Source of the DNA: Phytohabitans houttuyneae
GTDB lineage: Bacteria; Actinomycetota; Actinomycetes; Mycobacteriales; Micromonosporaceae
DNA: 64,000 bases
Assembly (NCBI RefSeq): GCF_011764425.1
Contig: NZ_BLPF01000002.1
Span: 2,577,587-2,641,586, forward strand
Direction: 5' to 3'
The notes below the pieces were generated by a model. It was not told the origin of the DNA. It ran no database searches and worked only from the letters and a program-made list of their open reading frames with translations. The stretch's first letter is position 1. Every line of letters starts with the position of its first letter. Position numbers and translations under genes: made by a program. This document shows positions 44,172-58,629 of the stretch, one piece after another.

Positions 44172-45724
44172 TGGAAGGTCGAACCATTAACAGGGAGGGT
44201 GACGCTCCCGTACTCGAGGCCCGGGGAATCTCGAAAGGGTTCCCCGGCGTCCTCGCCCTGGACGGCGTCTCCTTCCGCCTCGCGGCGGGCGAGGTGCACG
44301 CCCTGGTCGGCGAAAACGGCGCCGGCAAGTCCACGCTCATCAAGGTGCTCACCGGGGTGCACCAACCGGACCGGGGGCAGCTGTGCCTCCACGGCGGCCA
44401 GGTGTCGTTCGGCACGCCGCTTGAGGCGCAGCGGGCCGGCATCTCGACCATCTACCAGGAGGTCAACCTCGTCCCGCAGATGAGCGTGGCGCACAACCTG
44501 CTGCTCGGCCGGGAGCCGCGCGGCCGGCTCGGCGTCATCGACGTGGGCCGGCTGTACGCCGACGCCGCCGTCCTCGTGACCGGGCTGGGGCTGCGGCTGG
44601 ACGTGCGCCGGCCGCTGCGCTCGCTCGGCATGGGCGCGCAGCAGATGGTCGCGCTGGCCCGCGCGATCTCCGTCGACGCGCGCGTGGTCATCATGGACGA
44701 GCCCACCTCCGCGCTCGAACCGCGCGAGGTCGACACCCTCTTCGGCGTGATCGACCAGCTCCGGGCCGGCGGCATCGCGGTCGTGTACGTCAGCCACCGC
44801 CTGGAGGAGCTGTACCGCATCTGCGACCGGGTCACCGTGCTGCGCGACGGGCGGGTGGCGCACACCGGCCCGCTCGGTGAGCTGGAGCGGGTCAAGCTGA
44901 TCGCGCTCATGCTCGGCCGGGACACCGTGGACGTGCGGCTGCACGGCCAGACCGAGTTCTCGGGCGAGCACACCGCGAAAAACGGGCAACCGGTGGTCGA
45001 GGCCCGCGCGCTGTCGCGGCGCCACCAGCTGCACGAGGTCTCCATCCGGGTACGCCCCGGCGAGGTCGTCGGCCTCGGCGGCCTGCTCGGCGCCGGGCGC
45101 AGCGAGACCGCGAAGGCGATCGCGGGCGCGCTGCCGTTCGACGGCGGAGCCGTGGTCGTCGCCGGGCAGGCGCTGCGCAAAGGTTCGCCGGCGGCCGCGA
45201 TCCGGGCCGGCGCGAGCCTGCTGCCCGAGGACCGCAAGGCCGAGGGGATCGTGCCGACGATGTCGGTGCGGGACAACATCGCGCTCGCCGCTCTGCCCCG
45301 CCTGTCCCGGGCCGGGATCGTCTCCGAGGCCAGGGTCGACCGCGTCGTCGCCACGCTGATGAGCCGCCTGCGGATCAAGGCGACCAGCCCGCACCAGAAG
45401 GTCTCCGAGCTGTCCGGCGGCAACCAGCAGAAGGTGCTGCTCGCCCGCTCGCTCGCCACCGGCGCCAAGGTGCTGCTGCTCGACGAGCCCACCCGCGGCA
45501 TCGACGTCGGCGCCAAGGCCGAGGTGCAGGCGCTCATCGACGAGCTCGCCGCCGAAGGGCTGGGCGTGCTGCTGATCTCCTCCGACCTGGAGGAGCTTGT
45601 CGAGGGCTCGGACCGGGTCGTCGTGCTGCGCGACGGCGCGGTCGTCGGTGAGCTCGCCGGCGACGAGGTGACCGAGGAGGCGATCATGAAAGCGATCGCG
45701 GACGGGGGTACCGGCGATGGCTGA
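44171..45724 (+). CDS. Sugar ABC transporter ATPase, YtfR-like
   Basis: A 517-residue double-domain ATPase: Walker A GENGAGKST and VVIMDEPTSALEP in the first half, signature LSGGNQQKV and VLLLDEPTRGIDV in the second. It starts one base into the stop of the binding-protein gene (TGATG) and overlaps the next permease by 8 bases. It powers the YtfQ-like import system. Confidence 0.93.
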   Translation: MEGRTINREGDAPVLEARGISKGFPGVLALDGVSFRLAAGEVHALVGENGAGKSTLIKVLTGVHQPDRGQLCLHGGQVSFGTPLEAQRAGISTIYQEVNLVPQMSVAHNLLLGREPRGRLGVIDVGRLYADAAVLVTGLGLRLDVRRPLRSLGMGAQQMVALARAISVDARVVIMDEPTSALEPREVDTLFGVIDQLRAGGIAVVYVSHRLEELYRICDRVTVLRDGRVAHTGPLGELERVKLIALMLGRDTVDVRLHGQTEFSGEHTAKNGQPVVEARALSRRHQLHEVSIRVRPGEVVGLGGLLGAGRSETAKAIAGALPFDGGAVVVAGQALRKGSPAAAIRAGASLLPEDRKAEGIVPTMSVRDNIALAALPRLSRAGIVSEARVDRVVATLMSRLRIKATSPHQKVSELSGGNQQKVLLARSLATGAKVLLLDEPTRGIDVGAKAEVQALIDELAAEGLGVLLISSDLEELVEGSDRVVVLRDGAVVGELAGDEVTEEAIMKAIADGGTGDG

Positions 45725-46676
45725 GACGGCGGCCCGCCTGCCGCAGCCGCTCGGCAGCCGCACCCGGGTGCTCGCGTGGCTGCAGCGGTACGGCGTGTAC
45801 GCCTCGGTGCTCGCGCTGTTCCTGTTCAACGTGGCGTTCACCCCGCACTTCCTGGAGGTCGCCAACTTCCGCACCCAGCTCATCCAGGTCGCGCCGATCG
45901 TCATCGTCTCGCTCGGCATGGCGCTGGTCATCGGCACCGAGGGGATCGACCTGTCGGTCGGCTCGGTGATGGCGCTGTCGTCGGCGATGGTGGTGCTCTA
46001 CCTCGGGTACGGCGCGCCGGTCGCCATCGTCGCCGCGCTGGCCGCCGGTGCCGCGGTGGGCGCCGGCGGGGAGCGCTCGTCGCGTACGCCGGGGTGCAGC
46101 CGATCGTCGCCACGCTCGCGCTGCTGGTCGGCATCCGCGGCCTGGCCAACGTGCTGGTCCCGCAGCTCACCGAGTTTCGCAACCCCACGCTGATCACGCT
46201 GGGCAGCCGCTCGGTGCTCGGGCTGCCGCTCGTGGTGATCATCGCGGCGGCGCTCACGGCCGTCGTGGCGTTCGTCGTCAAGCGCACGATCTTCGGCCGG
46301 CAGCTGGTCGCCGTCGGCGGCAACCGGGCCGCCGCCAAGCTCTCCGGCCTTCCGGTACGCCGCATCCTCGTCACCGTGTACGTCCTGAGTGGACTGCTCG
46401 CCGCCGTCGCCGGCGTGCTGGCCACCGCCCGCCTGCAGGCCAGCGACCCCACCTCGCTCGGCCTGCTCATGGAGCTGTCCGCCATCACCGCCGTGGTGGT
46501 CGGCGGCACCCCGCTGACCGGCGGGCGGGTGCGGGTGCTCGGCACCGTGATGGGCGCCCTGCTGATCCAGCTGCTGCAGGCCACGCTCATCAAACACAAC
46601 CTGCCGCAGTCCTGGACCCAGATGGTCCAGGCCGTGATCATCCTCGCCGCCGTCTACGCCGCCCGGGGAGGAAGCA

Positions 46677-46680
<4 letters not shown>
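45717..46680 (+). CDS. Sugar ABC transporter permease, YtfT-like (two probable frameshifts)
   Basis: Starts with MAETAARLPQPL and has the early helices of YtfT (GMALVIGTEGIDLSVGSVMA). The frame breaks at the GGGG run 46068-46071; one added G restores GALVAYAGVQPIVATLALLV and the remaining helices (GGNRAAAKLSGLPV, AITAVVVGGTPLTGGR). At the end another added G (run 46665-46668) would give a stop as TGA at 46678-46680, overlapping the next start as ATGA. Without repair, the second part runs on into the next gene. The expected length is about 320 residues with eight or more membrane helices. Confidence 0.8.
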
Positions 46681-47671
<991 letters not shown>

Positions 47672-47722
47672 CCCAGCCGCTCCGCCCACCAGGGCGGAGC
47701 CCTCTCCCGAAGGGATCTGGAC

Positions 47723-50514
47723 ATGTCAATGAATCGACGTCAGCTGCTCGTGGTCGGCGCCGCCGGCCTCGCCGCCACCGCCCTGCCCGCGACACCCGCC
47801 GCCGCGAACCGGTCCCCGCTGCGTCCGGCCGCCTTCCACCGCCTGCCGCCCGGCGCGGTCCGGGCGCAGGGCTGGCTGAGCACTCAGCTGGCGCGCCAGG
47901 TGACCGGGCTGGGCGGCCGCCTCGACCAGGTCTCGCACTTCCTGCGGTACGAGGGCACCGGCTGGACCAACCCGTCGCTGGGCGGCTGGGAGGAGGTGCC
48001 GTACTGGCTGCGCGGCCTCGTCGACCTCGCCTACGTCACCGGTGACCCCACCCTCCTCGCGACCGCCCGCCGCTGGATGGACGGCGTGCTCGCCACCCAG
48101 GCGGCGGACGGCTTCTTCGGCCCCAACGCGCTGCGCACGTCGCTGGCCGGCCACGCCGACCTGTGGCCGCACATGCCGATGCTGGCCGCGCTCCGCTCGC
48201 ACGCCGAGTACACCGGCGACACCCGCGTCGACGGGTTCCTGACCCGCTTCTTCCAGTACACGTACGCCCAGCCGGCGGCGGTCTTCCGGGACGGCTGGGG
48301 CACCTGGCGGTGGGGCGACACGATCGACGTCGTCTACTGGCTCTACAACCGCACCGGCGCCGCGTTCCTGCTCGACCTCGTCCGGAAGATCCACGCCAAC
48401 TCGGCCAACTGGTCGGGCGGCCTGCCCAACCTGCACAACGTCAACGTCACGCAGGGTTTCCGGGAGCCGGCGCAGTACTGGGTGCTGTCCGGAGTGGACG
48501 CCGACCGGGCCGCCACCTACACGCTGTACGACACGATCCAGCGCGACTACGGCCAGTTTCCCGGCGGCGGCTTCGCCGGCGACGAGAACATGCGGCCGGC
48601 GCTCGTCGACCCGCGCCAGGGCTTCGAGACCTGCGGGATCGTCGAGTACATGCTCAGCCACGAGATCCTCACCCGGATCACCGGCGACCCGGTGTGGGGC
48701 GACCGGACCGAGGAGCTGGCGTTCAACTCGCTGCCCGCCGCGCTCGACCCGTCCGGCCGCGCCGTCCACTACGTCACCAGCGCCAACAGCGTCGACCTCG
48801 ACAACGTCACCAAGTCGCAGGGCCAGTACAGCAACGCGTTCGCCATGCAGTCGTACCGGGCCGGCGTCGACCAGTACCGCTGCTGCCCGCACAACTACGG
48901 CATGGGCTGGCCCTACTACGTCGAGGAGATGTGGCTGGGCACCCCCGACGGCGGCCTGTGCGCCGCCCTGCTCGGCCCGTCCACGGTGACCGCGCGGGTC
49001 GGCACGGGCGTCCCCGTCACGGTGACCGAGGAGACCGGCTACCCGTTCGGCGACACCGTGACGTTCCGGCTGCGCACGCCGGCGGCCGTCGGCTTCCCCT
49101 TCTCCGCGCGGATCCCGGCTGGTGCATCGACCCCGAGCTGCGGATCAACGGCGCGGTGGTCTCGGCCGGCCCCGGACCGCGCTACGTCCGGGTGCACCGC
49201 ACCTGGCGGGACGGCGACACCATCACGCTGCGGCTGCCGATGCGGCCGGTCGTGCGCACCTGGCCGCGCCAGCACAACGCGGTGTCCGTCCACTACGGCG
49301 CGCTCGCGTTCTCGCTGCGCATCACCGAGAGCTGGAGCCGGACCGGCGGCACCGACCAGTTCCCGGAGTACGACGTGCACGCCGGCTCGCCGTGGAACTA
49401 CGGGCTCGTGCCGGGCGCCGCGATCACGGTCGCCACCGGCGGCAGCCTGGCCGACCCGTTCACCGTGGCGAACGCGCCGGTGCGGCTCACCACGAGCGCG
49501 CGGCGCATCGCCTCCTGGCAGGCCGACCAGCAGCGGGTCGTCGGGCCGCTCCAGGACGGCCCGGTCGCCTCGACCGCACCGGTCGAGCAGGTCACGCTCA
49601 TCCCGATGGGTGCGGCCCGGCTGCGGATCAGCAGCTTTCCGCAGACCGGCGGCACGGCGGCGTGGCGGCGGCCGGGTGCCGCCTTCCGCATCTGGAACAA
49701 GCACTCGGGCAAGGTGCTCGGCGTCGACGGCATGTCCGTCGGCGACTCGGCGAACGTGGTCCAGTTCGCCGACAGCGGCACCGCCGACCACCTCTGGCGG
49801 ATCGTCGACGCCGGCGGCGGCCACGTCAAGCTCCAATGCGCCAACTCGGGCAAGGTGCTCGCCGTGGAGGGCATGTCCACGGCGAACTCCGCCCGCGTGC
49901 AGCAGTTCGCCGACGTGGGCTCGGCGGACCAGCGGTGGCAGCTCGTCGACAGCGGCGACGGCCACTTCCGCCTGCGCAACGCCAACTCCGGCAAGGTGCT
50001 CGGCGTCGCCGGGATGTCCACGGCGGACTCGGCGCAGGTGGTGCAGTTCGACGACAACGGGACCGCCGACCACGAGTGGCGGCTCGTACCCGACGGCCCG
50101 GTCAAGATCCTGAACGGGCACTCGGGCAAGGTGCTCGCCGTGGAGGGCGCGTCCACAGTGAACTCCGCGCGGGTGCAGCAGTACGCGGACACCGGCGCCG
50201 CGGACCACGTCTGGTCCTTCCTGCCCGACGGCGACGGGTGGTACCGGATCCGCAACCAGCACTCCGGGAAGGTGCTCGGCGTCGCCGGCATGTCCACCGC
50301 GGACGCGGCGCAGGTGGTGCAGTTCGACGACAACGGCACCGCGGACCACCAGTGGCGGCTGCGGGTGGTCGCCGGCGGCCCGGGCACCCTCCGGATCGAA
50401 AACCGGCACAGCGGCAAGGTGCTGGCCGTACACGACATGTCCACGCTGGACTCGGCCGACGTGGAGCAGTACCAGGACAACGGGACCCCCGACCACAACT
50501 GGTTGATCCTCTAA
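47723..50514 (+). CDS. Secreted GH127-family (DUF1680) enzyme with two ricin-type lectin domains (frameshift)
   Basis: A twin-arginine-like signal (MNRRQLLVVGAAGLA) opens a ~930-residue protein. The catalytic region has FETCGIVEYM and YRCCPHNYGMGWPYY, the glutamate and paired zinc-binding cysteines of GH127 beta-L-arabinofuranosidases. The frame breaks at about 49116-49120; one added base restores the C-terminal beta-sandwich (DPELRINGAVV) and six ~47-residue repeats of the form NxHSGKVLGVxGMST, two ricin B beta-trefoils. It should be exported and release arabinofuranose or a similar sugar from plant-type glycans. Located just after the YtfQ-like importer. Confidence 0.85.
49690..50480 (+). 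repeat. Six in-gene ~140-bp repeats encoding ricin lectin units
   Basis: The C-terminal third of the GH127 gene contains six related units with a common CACTCGGGCAAGGTGCTCG-like core, encoding (H/N)SGKVL(G/A)V. Units 3 and 5 are most alike. They are protein-coding beta-trefoil repeats rather than a DNA-level element. Confidence 0.85.
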
Positions 50515-50540
50515 GACTGAGCCCCTTTAAGGACTTCCCC

Positions 50541-52869
50541 ATGAGACGCAGACCCTTGTTCGCGGTCATGACTTTGGTTGCCGGCCTGCTGGCTGTCCCA
50601 TCGCCCGCACAGGCCGCCCCGGCCAAGACCCCGCCCCTCACGACCCCCTGGACCGCCCAGGCACTGAACGGCACGCCCCTGCCGGAGTACCCCCGCCCCC
50701 AGATGACCCGCCCCGACTGGCTGAACCTCAACGGCGAGTGGCAGCTGCGCCAGTCGGCCACCAACGACGCACCGCAGTTCAACACCAACCTGCCCGAGCG
50801 GGTCAACGTGCCGTTCCCGGTCGAGTCCGCCCTCTCCGGCGTGATGCGCGCCGCCAACGACAACCGCAACTACCTGTTCTACCGCCGCACGTTCACGGTG
50901 CCGGCGGGCTGGTCCGGCCGGCGGGTGCAGCTGCACTTCGGCGCCGTCGACTGGCAGAGCACCGTCTGGGTCAACGGCGTGCAGGTCGGGACGCACAGCG
51001 GCGGCTACGACGCGTTCACGTTCGACGTCACTCCGCAGCTCAACGGCGGCACCAACGAGGTCGTCGTCAAGGTGTGGGACCCGAGCGACACCCGCCAGAA
51101 CGGCAGCCTCCCGCCGATCGGCAAGCAGACCAAGACGCCGAACGGCATCTTCTACACGCCCAGCTCCGGCATCTGGCAGACGGTGTGGCTGGAGCCGACG
51201 CCCACCTCGTCGATCAGCAGCGTCGACCTCTACCCCAACCTTTCCAACAACACCATCCGGGTACGCGTCTTCACCCGCGGCGACGTCACCGGGCACACCG
51301 TGCTCGCCGAGGCGCTCAACGGCACCACCGTCGTGGGCAGCGCGACCGGCGGGTTCGCCGAGTTCGCCGTACCGGTGCCGAACGCCCGCCGCTGGACGCC
51401 CGACGACCCGTTCCTCTACAACCTGCGGGTCACGCTGCGCAACGCCTCCGGCGCGCAGGTGGACCGGACGACGCACTACTTCGGCATGCGGCAGATCAGC
51501 GTCGGCATGGTCAACGGGGTGCTCCGGCCGCTGCTGAACGGGCAGTTCGTCTTCCAGACCGGCACGCTCGACCAGGGCTACTGGCCGGACGGCGTCTACA
51601 CCGCGCCGACCGACGCGGCGCTCGCCTTCGACCTGCAGAAGCACAAGGACCTGGGCTTCAACATGGTGCGCAAGCACATCAAGGTGGAGCCGCAGCGGTG
51701 GTTCTACCACGCCGACCGGCTCGGCCTGCTCGTGTGGCAGGACGTCCCGTCGCTGACCGCGCAGGACATCAACCCGGACAACGCGCAGCAGGCGCAGTTC
51801 GAGGCGGAGGCGCGCGAGATCGTCAACGAGCACCGCAGCTCGCCGTCGGTCGTCGCGTACACCGTCTACAACGAGGGCTGGGGCGAGCGGGCCCTCGGCG
51901 ACACGCAGCGGGTCGGCAACGCGATCAAGTCACTGGACCCGACCCGCCTCGTCAACGTCCACAGTGGGTACAACTGTTGCCAGTCGCTGGGCAACCCGGG
52001 CAACGGCGACATCGACGACTGGCACATGTACCTCGGTCCCGCCTCCCCGCTGCCGTCGGGGTCGCGGATCGCGGTGCTCGGCGAGTTCGGCGGGCTCGGC
52101 CTGCACACGCCGGGCCACGAGTGGAGCCCCAGTGGCGGCTTCTTCGCGTACGAGTGGCAGCCGGACTCGACCGCGCTGACCAACCGGTACGTGGGCCTGG
52201 TGCAGGGCGTGCAGAACCTGATGATCGGCAAGGGGCTGAGCGCGGCCATCTACACCGAGATCACCGACCTGGAGGGGAGCTGAACGGCTTCGTCACGTAC
52301 GACCGGCAGGTGGTCAAGATGGACCAGGCCCGGGTGCGGGCGGCGAACCAGGCGCTCGTCAACGCCTCCCGGGCGCTGCCGAGCACCGCGCGGGTGCAGC
52401 TTCCGGTCAACGGCCGCGTGTCGTTCCAGGTCACCACGCCCGGCTTCACCAACCGGTACCTGCGCCACCAGAACAGCCTCGCGTACACGGAGGTGGTCGA
52501 CGCGGCCAGCGCGGCGGTGCTGAAGAGCGACGCTACGTACACGGTGCGGGCCGGCCTCGCGGACGGCAACTGCTACTCGTTCGAGTCGGTCAACTTCCCG
52601 GGCCAGTTCCTGCGGCACGCCAACTCGCGGGTGCAGAACGCGGTGAACGACGGCAGCGCGCTGCTGCGGGCCGACGCCACCTGGTGCGCGCGGAGCGGGC
52701 TGACCGGGGCGGGGTGTCGCTGGAGTCGTACAACTTCCGCGGCTCGTACCTGCGGCACGCGAACGCCGAGGTGTGGCTGAGTGACGGCTCGGGCGGCGCC
52801 GCGTACAACGGGCCGACGCCGTGGGCCGCGGACGCGACCTGGAACATCGTCGCGCCCTGGGCCCCGTAA
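50541..52869 (+). CDS. Secreted GH2-family glycoside hydrolase with CBM42 (AbfB) domain (two frameshifts)
   Basis: ATG 50541 begins a signal peptide (MRRRPLFAVMTLVAGLLAV...AQA). The GH2 sugar-binding, immunoglobulin-like and barrel domains follow, with the acid/base glutamate in YTVYNEGWGE and the nucleophile in VLGEFGGLG. The frame stops early at LEGS (GGGG run 52274-52277) and breaks again at the G runs 52706-52714; single added G bases restore ITDLEGELNGFVTYD and GVSLESYNFRGSYL. The restored C-terminus is an AbfB-type CBM42 (FPGQFLRHANSRVQ), which binds arabinofuranose side chains. As written the CBM42 is lost. Confidence 0.85.
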
Positions 52870-52891
52870 GCGTGAAACGGCGGGCCGCCGC

Positions 52892-53787
52892 CTACGGGTA
52901 GCGGCCCGCCGTCACGTTGAGTCGCAGCGTGTAGACGGCGCTCGTGGCGGTGATGAACAGGTCGTTGCGTCGTGGCCCACCGAACGTGAGGTTGGAAACG
53001 ACCTGCGGCACCAGCAGCTTGCCGATGAGCGTGCCGTCGGGTGCGAAGACGTGGATGCCGTCGCCCGCGGAGATCCACACGTTGCCCCGGTGGTCGAGGC
53101 GCAGGCCGTCGAAGCTGCCCGCCGCGCAGGTCGCGAAGACGCCCCGGTCCTTGAGCGCGCCCTCGTCGTCCACGTCGAAGAGCCGCACGTGCTTCTCGCG
53201 GGTGTCCACGATGTACAGCTGGCGCTCGTCGAGAGTGAACGCGAGCCCGTTCGGCCGGACGAAGTCGCCGGCGGCCAGCCGCACCTCGCCGCCGCCCGGG
53301 TCGACCCGGTAGACGTTGCAGGCGCCGATCTCGCTCTCCGCCTGGTAGCCCTCGTAGTCGCTGTCGATGCCGTAGCTGGGGTCGGTGAACCAGATCGAGC
53401 CGTCCGCGCGCTCCACCACGTCGTTCGGGCTGTTGAGCCGCTTGCCGAGGTACCGGTCGGCGAGCACGGTGACCGTGCCGTCGTGCTCGGTGCGGGTGAC
53501 CCGCCGGGCGCCGTGCTCGCAGGTGACCAGGCGACCGTGCCGGTCGACGGTGTTGCCGTTGGCGTAGCCGGACGGCGCGCGGAAGACGCCCACCGCGCCG
53601 GTGGTCTCGTCCCAGCGCAGCAGCTGGTTGTTGGGGATGTCGCTGAAGAGCAGGTAACGGCCGGCGGCGAAGTACGCCGGACCTTCCAGCCAGCGCCCGC
53701 CGGTGTGCAGGCTGGTGAGCCAGGCGTCCCCGCCGTAACCCGCGAAGCGCTCGTCCAGGACCTCGAAACGTGCCTCCACCCTGTCGT

Positions 53788-53791
<4 letters not shown>
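52892..53791 (-). CDS. SMP-30/gluconolactonase/LRE-like hydrolase
   Basis: A 299-residue six-bladed propeller protein. The metal-site segments are WLEGPAYF (glutamate), SPNDVVERADGSIWFTDPSYG (asparagine and Asp) and CAAGSFDGLRLDHRGNVW (catalytic aspartate), as in gluconolactonases. It should open a sugar lactone. The ATG overlaps the stop of the UvrA-like gene by 4 bases, so they are coupled. It is convergent to the GH2 gene and might act on aldonolactones from the arabinan pathway; this is inference. Confidence 0.9.
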
Positions 53792-56300
<2,509 letters not shown>

Positions 56301-56402
56301 GCCTTCAAGTTTCTCATTGAACCTCCTGTAGAGACTTTCTCGCCGGCTGGGCTCGTATGCTGCACACAAAACCCTCAACACGGGGGTGAAGGGGGAGGGG
56401 CG
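56301..56402. promoter_or_regulatory. Divergent promoter region between UvrA-like and TioE-like genes
   Basis: A 102-base region. TATGCT at 56355-56360 is a good -10 for the plus-strand regulator, with no clear -35. The stretch TTGAACCTCCTGTAGAGACT carries a short CTC/GAG dyad with 5-base spacer, a possible MerR-type site. No perfect palindrome was seen. Confidence 0.35.
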
Positions 56403-57122
56403 ATGCGGACGGTCGACCTGGCGCGCGCGGCGGGCGTCTCGACCCAGCAGGTCCGCAACTACGAGGATGCCGGCGTGCTGCCCCCGGTCCCACGCACCGG
56501 CAGCGGCTACCGCACGTTCGAGGAGATCCACCTGCACGCGGTGCTCGCCTACCGGGCCCTGGCCGCCGGGCACGGCCCGGAGGCGGCGCGGCGCATCATG
56601 CACGCGGTGCTGGCCGGCGACGTGCCGGCGGCCCTCGCGCTTGTCGACGCCGGTCACGCCGCCCTCCACCAGGAACGGGCCGCGCTGCGCACGACGGCCG
56701 CCGCCCTGGAAGCGGTGGCGGGTGGGGGCGTGGCAGGTCCGGATGTCACGGGGTCCGTGGCGGGCGGGCCTGAGCTGAGCGTGGGCGAGCTGGCCGCCGA
56801 GATCGGGGTGCGGCCGTCGGCGCTGCGGGTGTGGGAGGCGGCCGGGCTCCTGTCGCCGCGGCGCGAGCGGGTCACCGGCTACCGCCGCTACGGCCCGGCC
56901 GAGGTCCGCGACGCCCGGGTGATCCGGATGCTGCGGCAGAGCTGGTACCCGCTGCCGCAGATCGCACCCGTCCTCGACGGCCTGCGCCGCACCGGCAGCA
57001 GCGACGCCCTGCGCGAGGCGGTCGCCCGCCGCGGGTCCGAGCTGACCCGCCGCTCAGCGGCGCTGCTGGAGGGTGCCGCGCGCCTCAGCGGCTACCTCAC
57101 CGCGTGGCTGCCCGCGGGGTGA
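56403..57122 (+). CDS. Double MerR-domain transcriptional regulator (TioE-like)
   Basis: A 239-residue protein with two MerR helix-turn-helix domains in tandem: [20 protein letters not shown]...[15 protein letters not shown] at the N-terminus and [20 protein letters not shown]...[13 protein letters not shown] in the second half. Such double-MerR proteins are known as the TioE family and accompany UvrA-like resistance genes. It is divergent from the UvrA-like gene with a 102-base shared promoter region. It probably activates the resistance gene on binding of a drug. Confidence 0.88.
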   Translation: MRTVDLARAAGVSTQQVRNYEDAGVLPPVPRTGSGYRTFEEIHLHAVLAYRALAAGHGPEAARRIMHAVLAGDVPAALALVDAGHAALHQERAALRTTAAALEAVAGGGVAGPDVTGSVAGGPELSVGELAAEIGVRPSALRVWEAAGLLSPRRERVTGYRRYGPAEVRDARVIRMLRQSWYPLPQIAPVLDGLRRTGSSDALREAVARRGSELTRRSAALLEGAARLSGYLTAWLPAG

Positions 57123-57137
57123 GCGGGTTGTGGCCCG

Positions 57138-57743
57138 TCAGTCCGGCGGCGGCCCCATCGGGTGGGCCCGCAACGCCTCCGCCACGGTGACGAGGTTGGC
57201 CGCCATCGCCCGGCCGGTCCTGTCCGACCACTCGTGGCCGCGCTCGTCGTCCACATAGTCGGGTCCGGCGCCGGGGCCGAGGTGCCAGTACGTCCACGAC
57301 TGGCCGGGCACCGTGTAGCCGATGTCGACGAGCCCGCCGCTGATCTCGCTGATCACATGGTGGGCGCCGTCCTCGTTGCCGGTGTTGACCACGCCGGCCA
57401 CCCGGTTGTACGCGACCGGCCGCCCGTCGTCGTCGGTCTCCGACAGCATCGCGTCCATCCGCTCCAGGACGCGCTGCGCCACCGACGAGGGGTGGCCGAG
57501 CCAGGTCGGCGTCGCGATGACGAGGATCTCGGCGCGCAGGAGCTGCGCGTGGATCTCGGGCCACTGGTCACCGGCGCCCATGTCCGTGCTCACGCCGGGC
57601 AGGATGTTGCGGTCGACCGCGCGGACCCACTCCACCTCCACCCCGCGCTTCTCCATCTCCCCGGCGACCACGCGGGCCAGCGCCTCCGTGTTGGAGACCG
57701 CCGGGCTGGGCTTGAGGGTGCAGTTGAGGACGAGTGCGCGCAT
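57138..57743 (-). CDS. NAD(P)H-dependent FMN reductase / flavodoxin-like protein
   Basis: A 201-residue protein of the flavodoxin-like fold. The start MRALVLNCTLKPSPAVSNTE contains the FMN phosphate-binding loop, ATPTWLGHPSSVAQRVLERM matches the second FMN loop, and GVVNTGNEDGAHHVISEI is characteristic of NADPH-dependent FMN reductases. It is divergent from the IclR regulator, 106 bases apart, and its likely control target. Confidence 0.88.
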   Translation of the reverse strand: MRALVLNCTLKPSPAVSNTEALARVVAGEMEKRGVEVEWVRAVDRNILPGVSTDMGAGDQWPEIHAQLLRAEILVIATPTWLGHPSSVAQRVLERMDAMLSETDDDGRPVAYNRVAGVVNTGNEDGAHHVISEISGGLVDIGYTVPGQSWTYWHLGPGAGPDYVDDERGHEWSDRTGRAMAANLVTVAEALRAHPMGPPPD

Positions 57744-57803
57744 GCCGCAGCGGTACCCACTCCGGCACGTTCCACGCCTGAACCGGGCGCGGATGTGCGC
57801 TCT

Positions 57804-57830
57804 GCGTACGAGTGTCCGCTGGCCGTACGC
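57804..57830. promoter_or_regulatory. Candidate IclR operator and leaderless promoter
   Basis: GCGTAC (57804-57809) and GTACGC (57825-57830) form an inverted repeat with a 15-base spacer in the divergent gap. A -10 TATGTT at 57838-57843 ends six bases before the IclR ATG, which fits a leaderless message. Both are candidates only. Confidence 0.35.
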
Positions 57831-57849
57831 GATGCGGTATGTTGCGCGC

Positions 57850-58587
57850 ATGGCCGGAAGATCGGTGACGCTCCGCGCGCTGTCCGTGCTCGACGCGTTC
57901 GACACCGCGCACCGGCGCCTCAACCTCAGCGAGATCGCGCGCCGCTCCGCGCTGCCGCTGGCCACCGCCCACCGGCACGTGCGCGAGCTTGTCGACTGGC
58001 AGGCGCTGGAGCGGGGGGAGGACGGCACGTACCAGATCGGCGCCCGCCTGTGGCACCTCGGCATGCTCTCGCCGATGCACGCCGACCTGCGCGAGATCGC
58101 CCTGCCGTACCTGCAGGACCTCTGCGCGGCGACCGGTGACACCGTGCACCTGGCCGTGCGCGACGGTGCCAAGGCGCTGTACGTCGAGCGGCTCGGCGGC
58201 GCCCGCTCGGTGCGCGTCGTCTCCCGCCCCGGCGGCCTGCTCCCGCTGCACGCCACCGGCGTGGGCAAGGTGCTGCTGGCCTGGGCGCCGGTCCAGGTGC
58301 AGCGCGAGGTGCTGGCCGGGCCGGAGCGGCTCACGCCGTACACGGTGGTGGACCCGGCCCGCCTGGCGGCCCAGCTGGTCGACATCCGGCGTACCGGAGT
58401 CGCCTGGACCCGCGAGGAGATGGCGCTCGGCGCGAGCTCGCTGGCGATGGGCGTGCGCGGGCCCGGCGGCCGCGTCGTCGCGGCGGTCGGGCTTGTCGTG
58501 CCGAGCGTCCGCCCGGACATCACCACCGGCCTGCCCGCGCTGCGGGCCGCGACCGCCGCGATCGGCGCGCGCCTGGCCGGCGCGTAG
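57850..58587 (+). CDS. IclR-family transcriptional regulator
   Basis: A 245-residue regulator: winged helix (SEIARRSALPLATAHRHVRELV) at residues 20-50 and a C-terminal effector domain with TVHLAVRDGAKALYVERLGG and LPLHATGVGKVLLAW, standard for IclR. The ATG at 57850 has no Shine-Dalgarno but has a -10 box six bases before it. It is divergent from the FMN reductase and 42 bases upstream of the hemerythrin gene. Confidence 0.92.
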   Translation: MAGRSVTLRALSVLDAFDTAHRRLNLSEIARRSALPLATAHRHVRELVDWQALERGEDGTYQIGARLWHLGMLSPMHADLREIALPYLQDLCAATGDTVHLAVRDGAKALYVERLGGARSVRVVSRPGGLLPLHATGVGKVLLAWAPVQVQREVLAGPERLTPYTVVDPARLAAQLVDIRRTGVAWTREEMALGASSLAMGVRGPGGRVVAAVGLVVPSVRPDITTGLPALRAATAAIGARLAGA

Positions 58588-58629
58588 GGTGAAGCCAGCG
58601 TCGCGTGCCGGTGACGGGCAGCGTCAGGC

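Noticed and set aside
49690..50480. Regular ~140-bp repeats as a DNA repeat array
   Set aside because: They encode ricin-type lectin units in frame; the DNA similarity follows from the protein.
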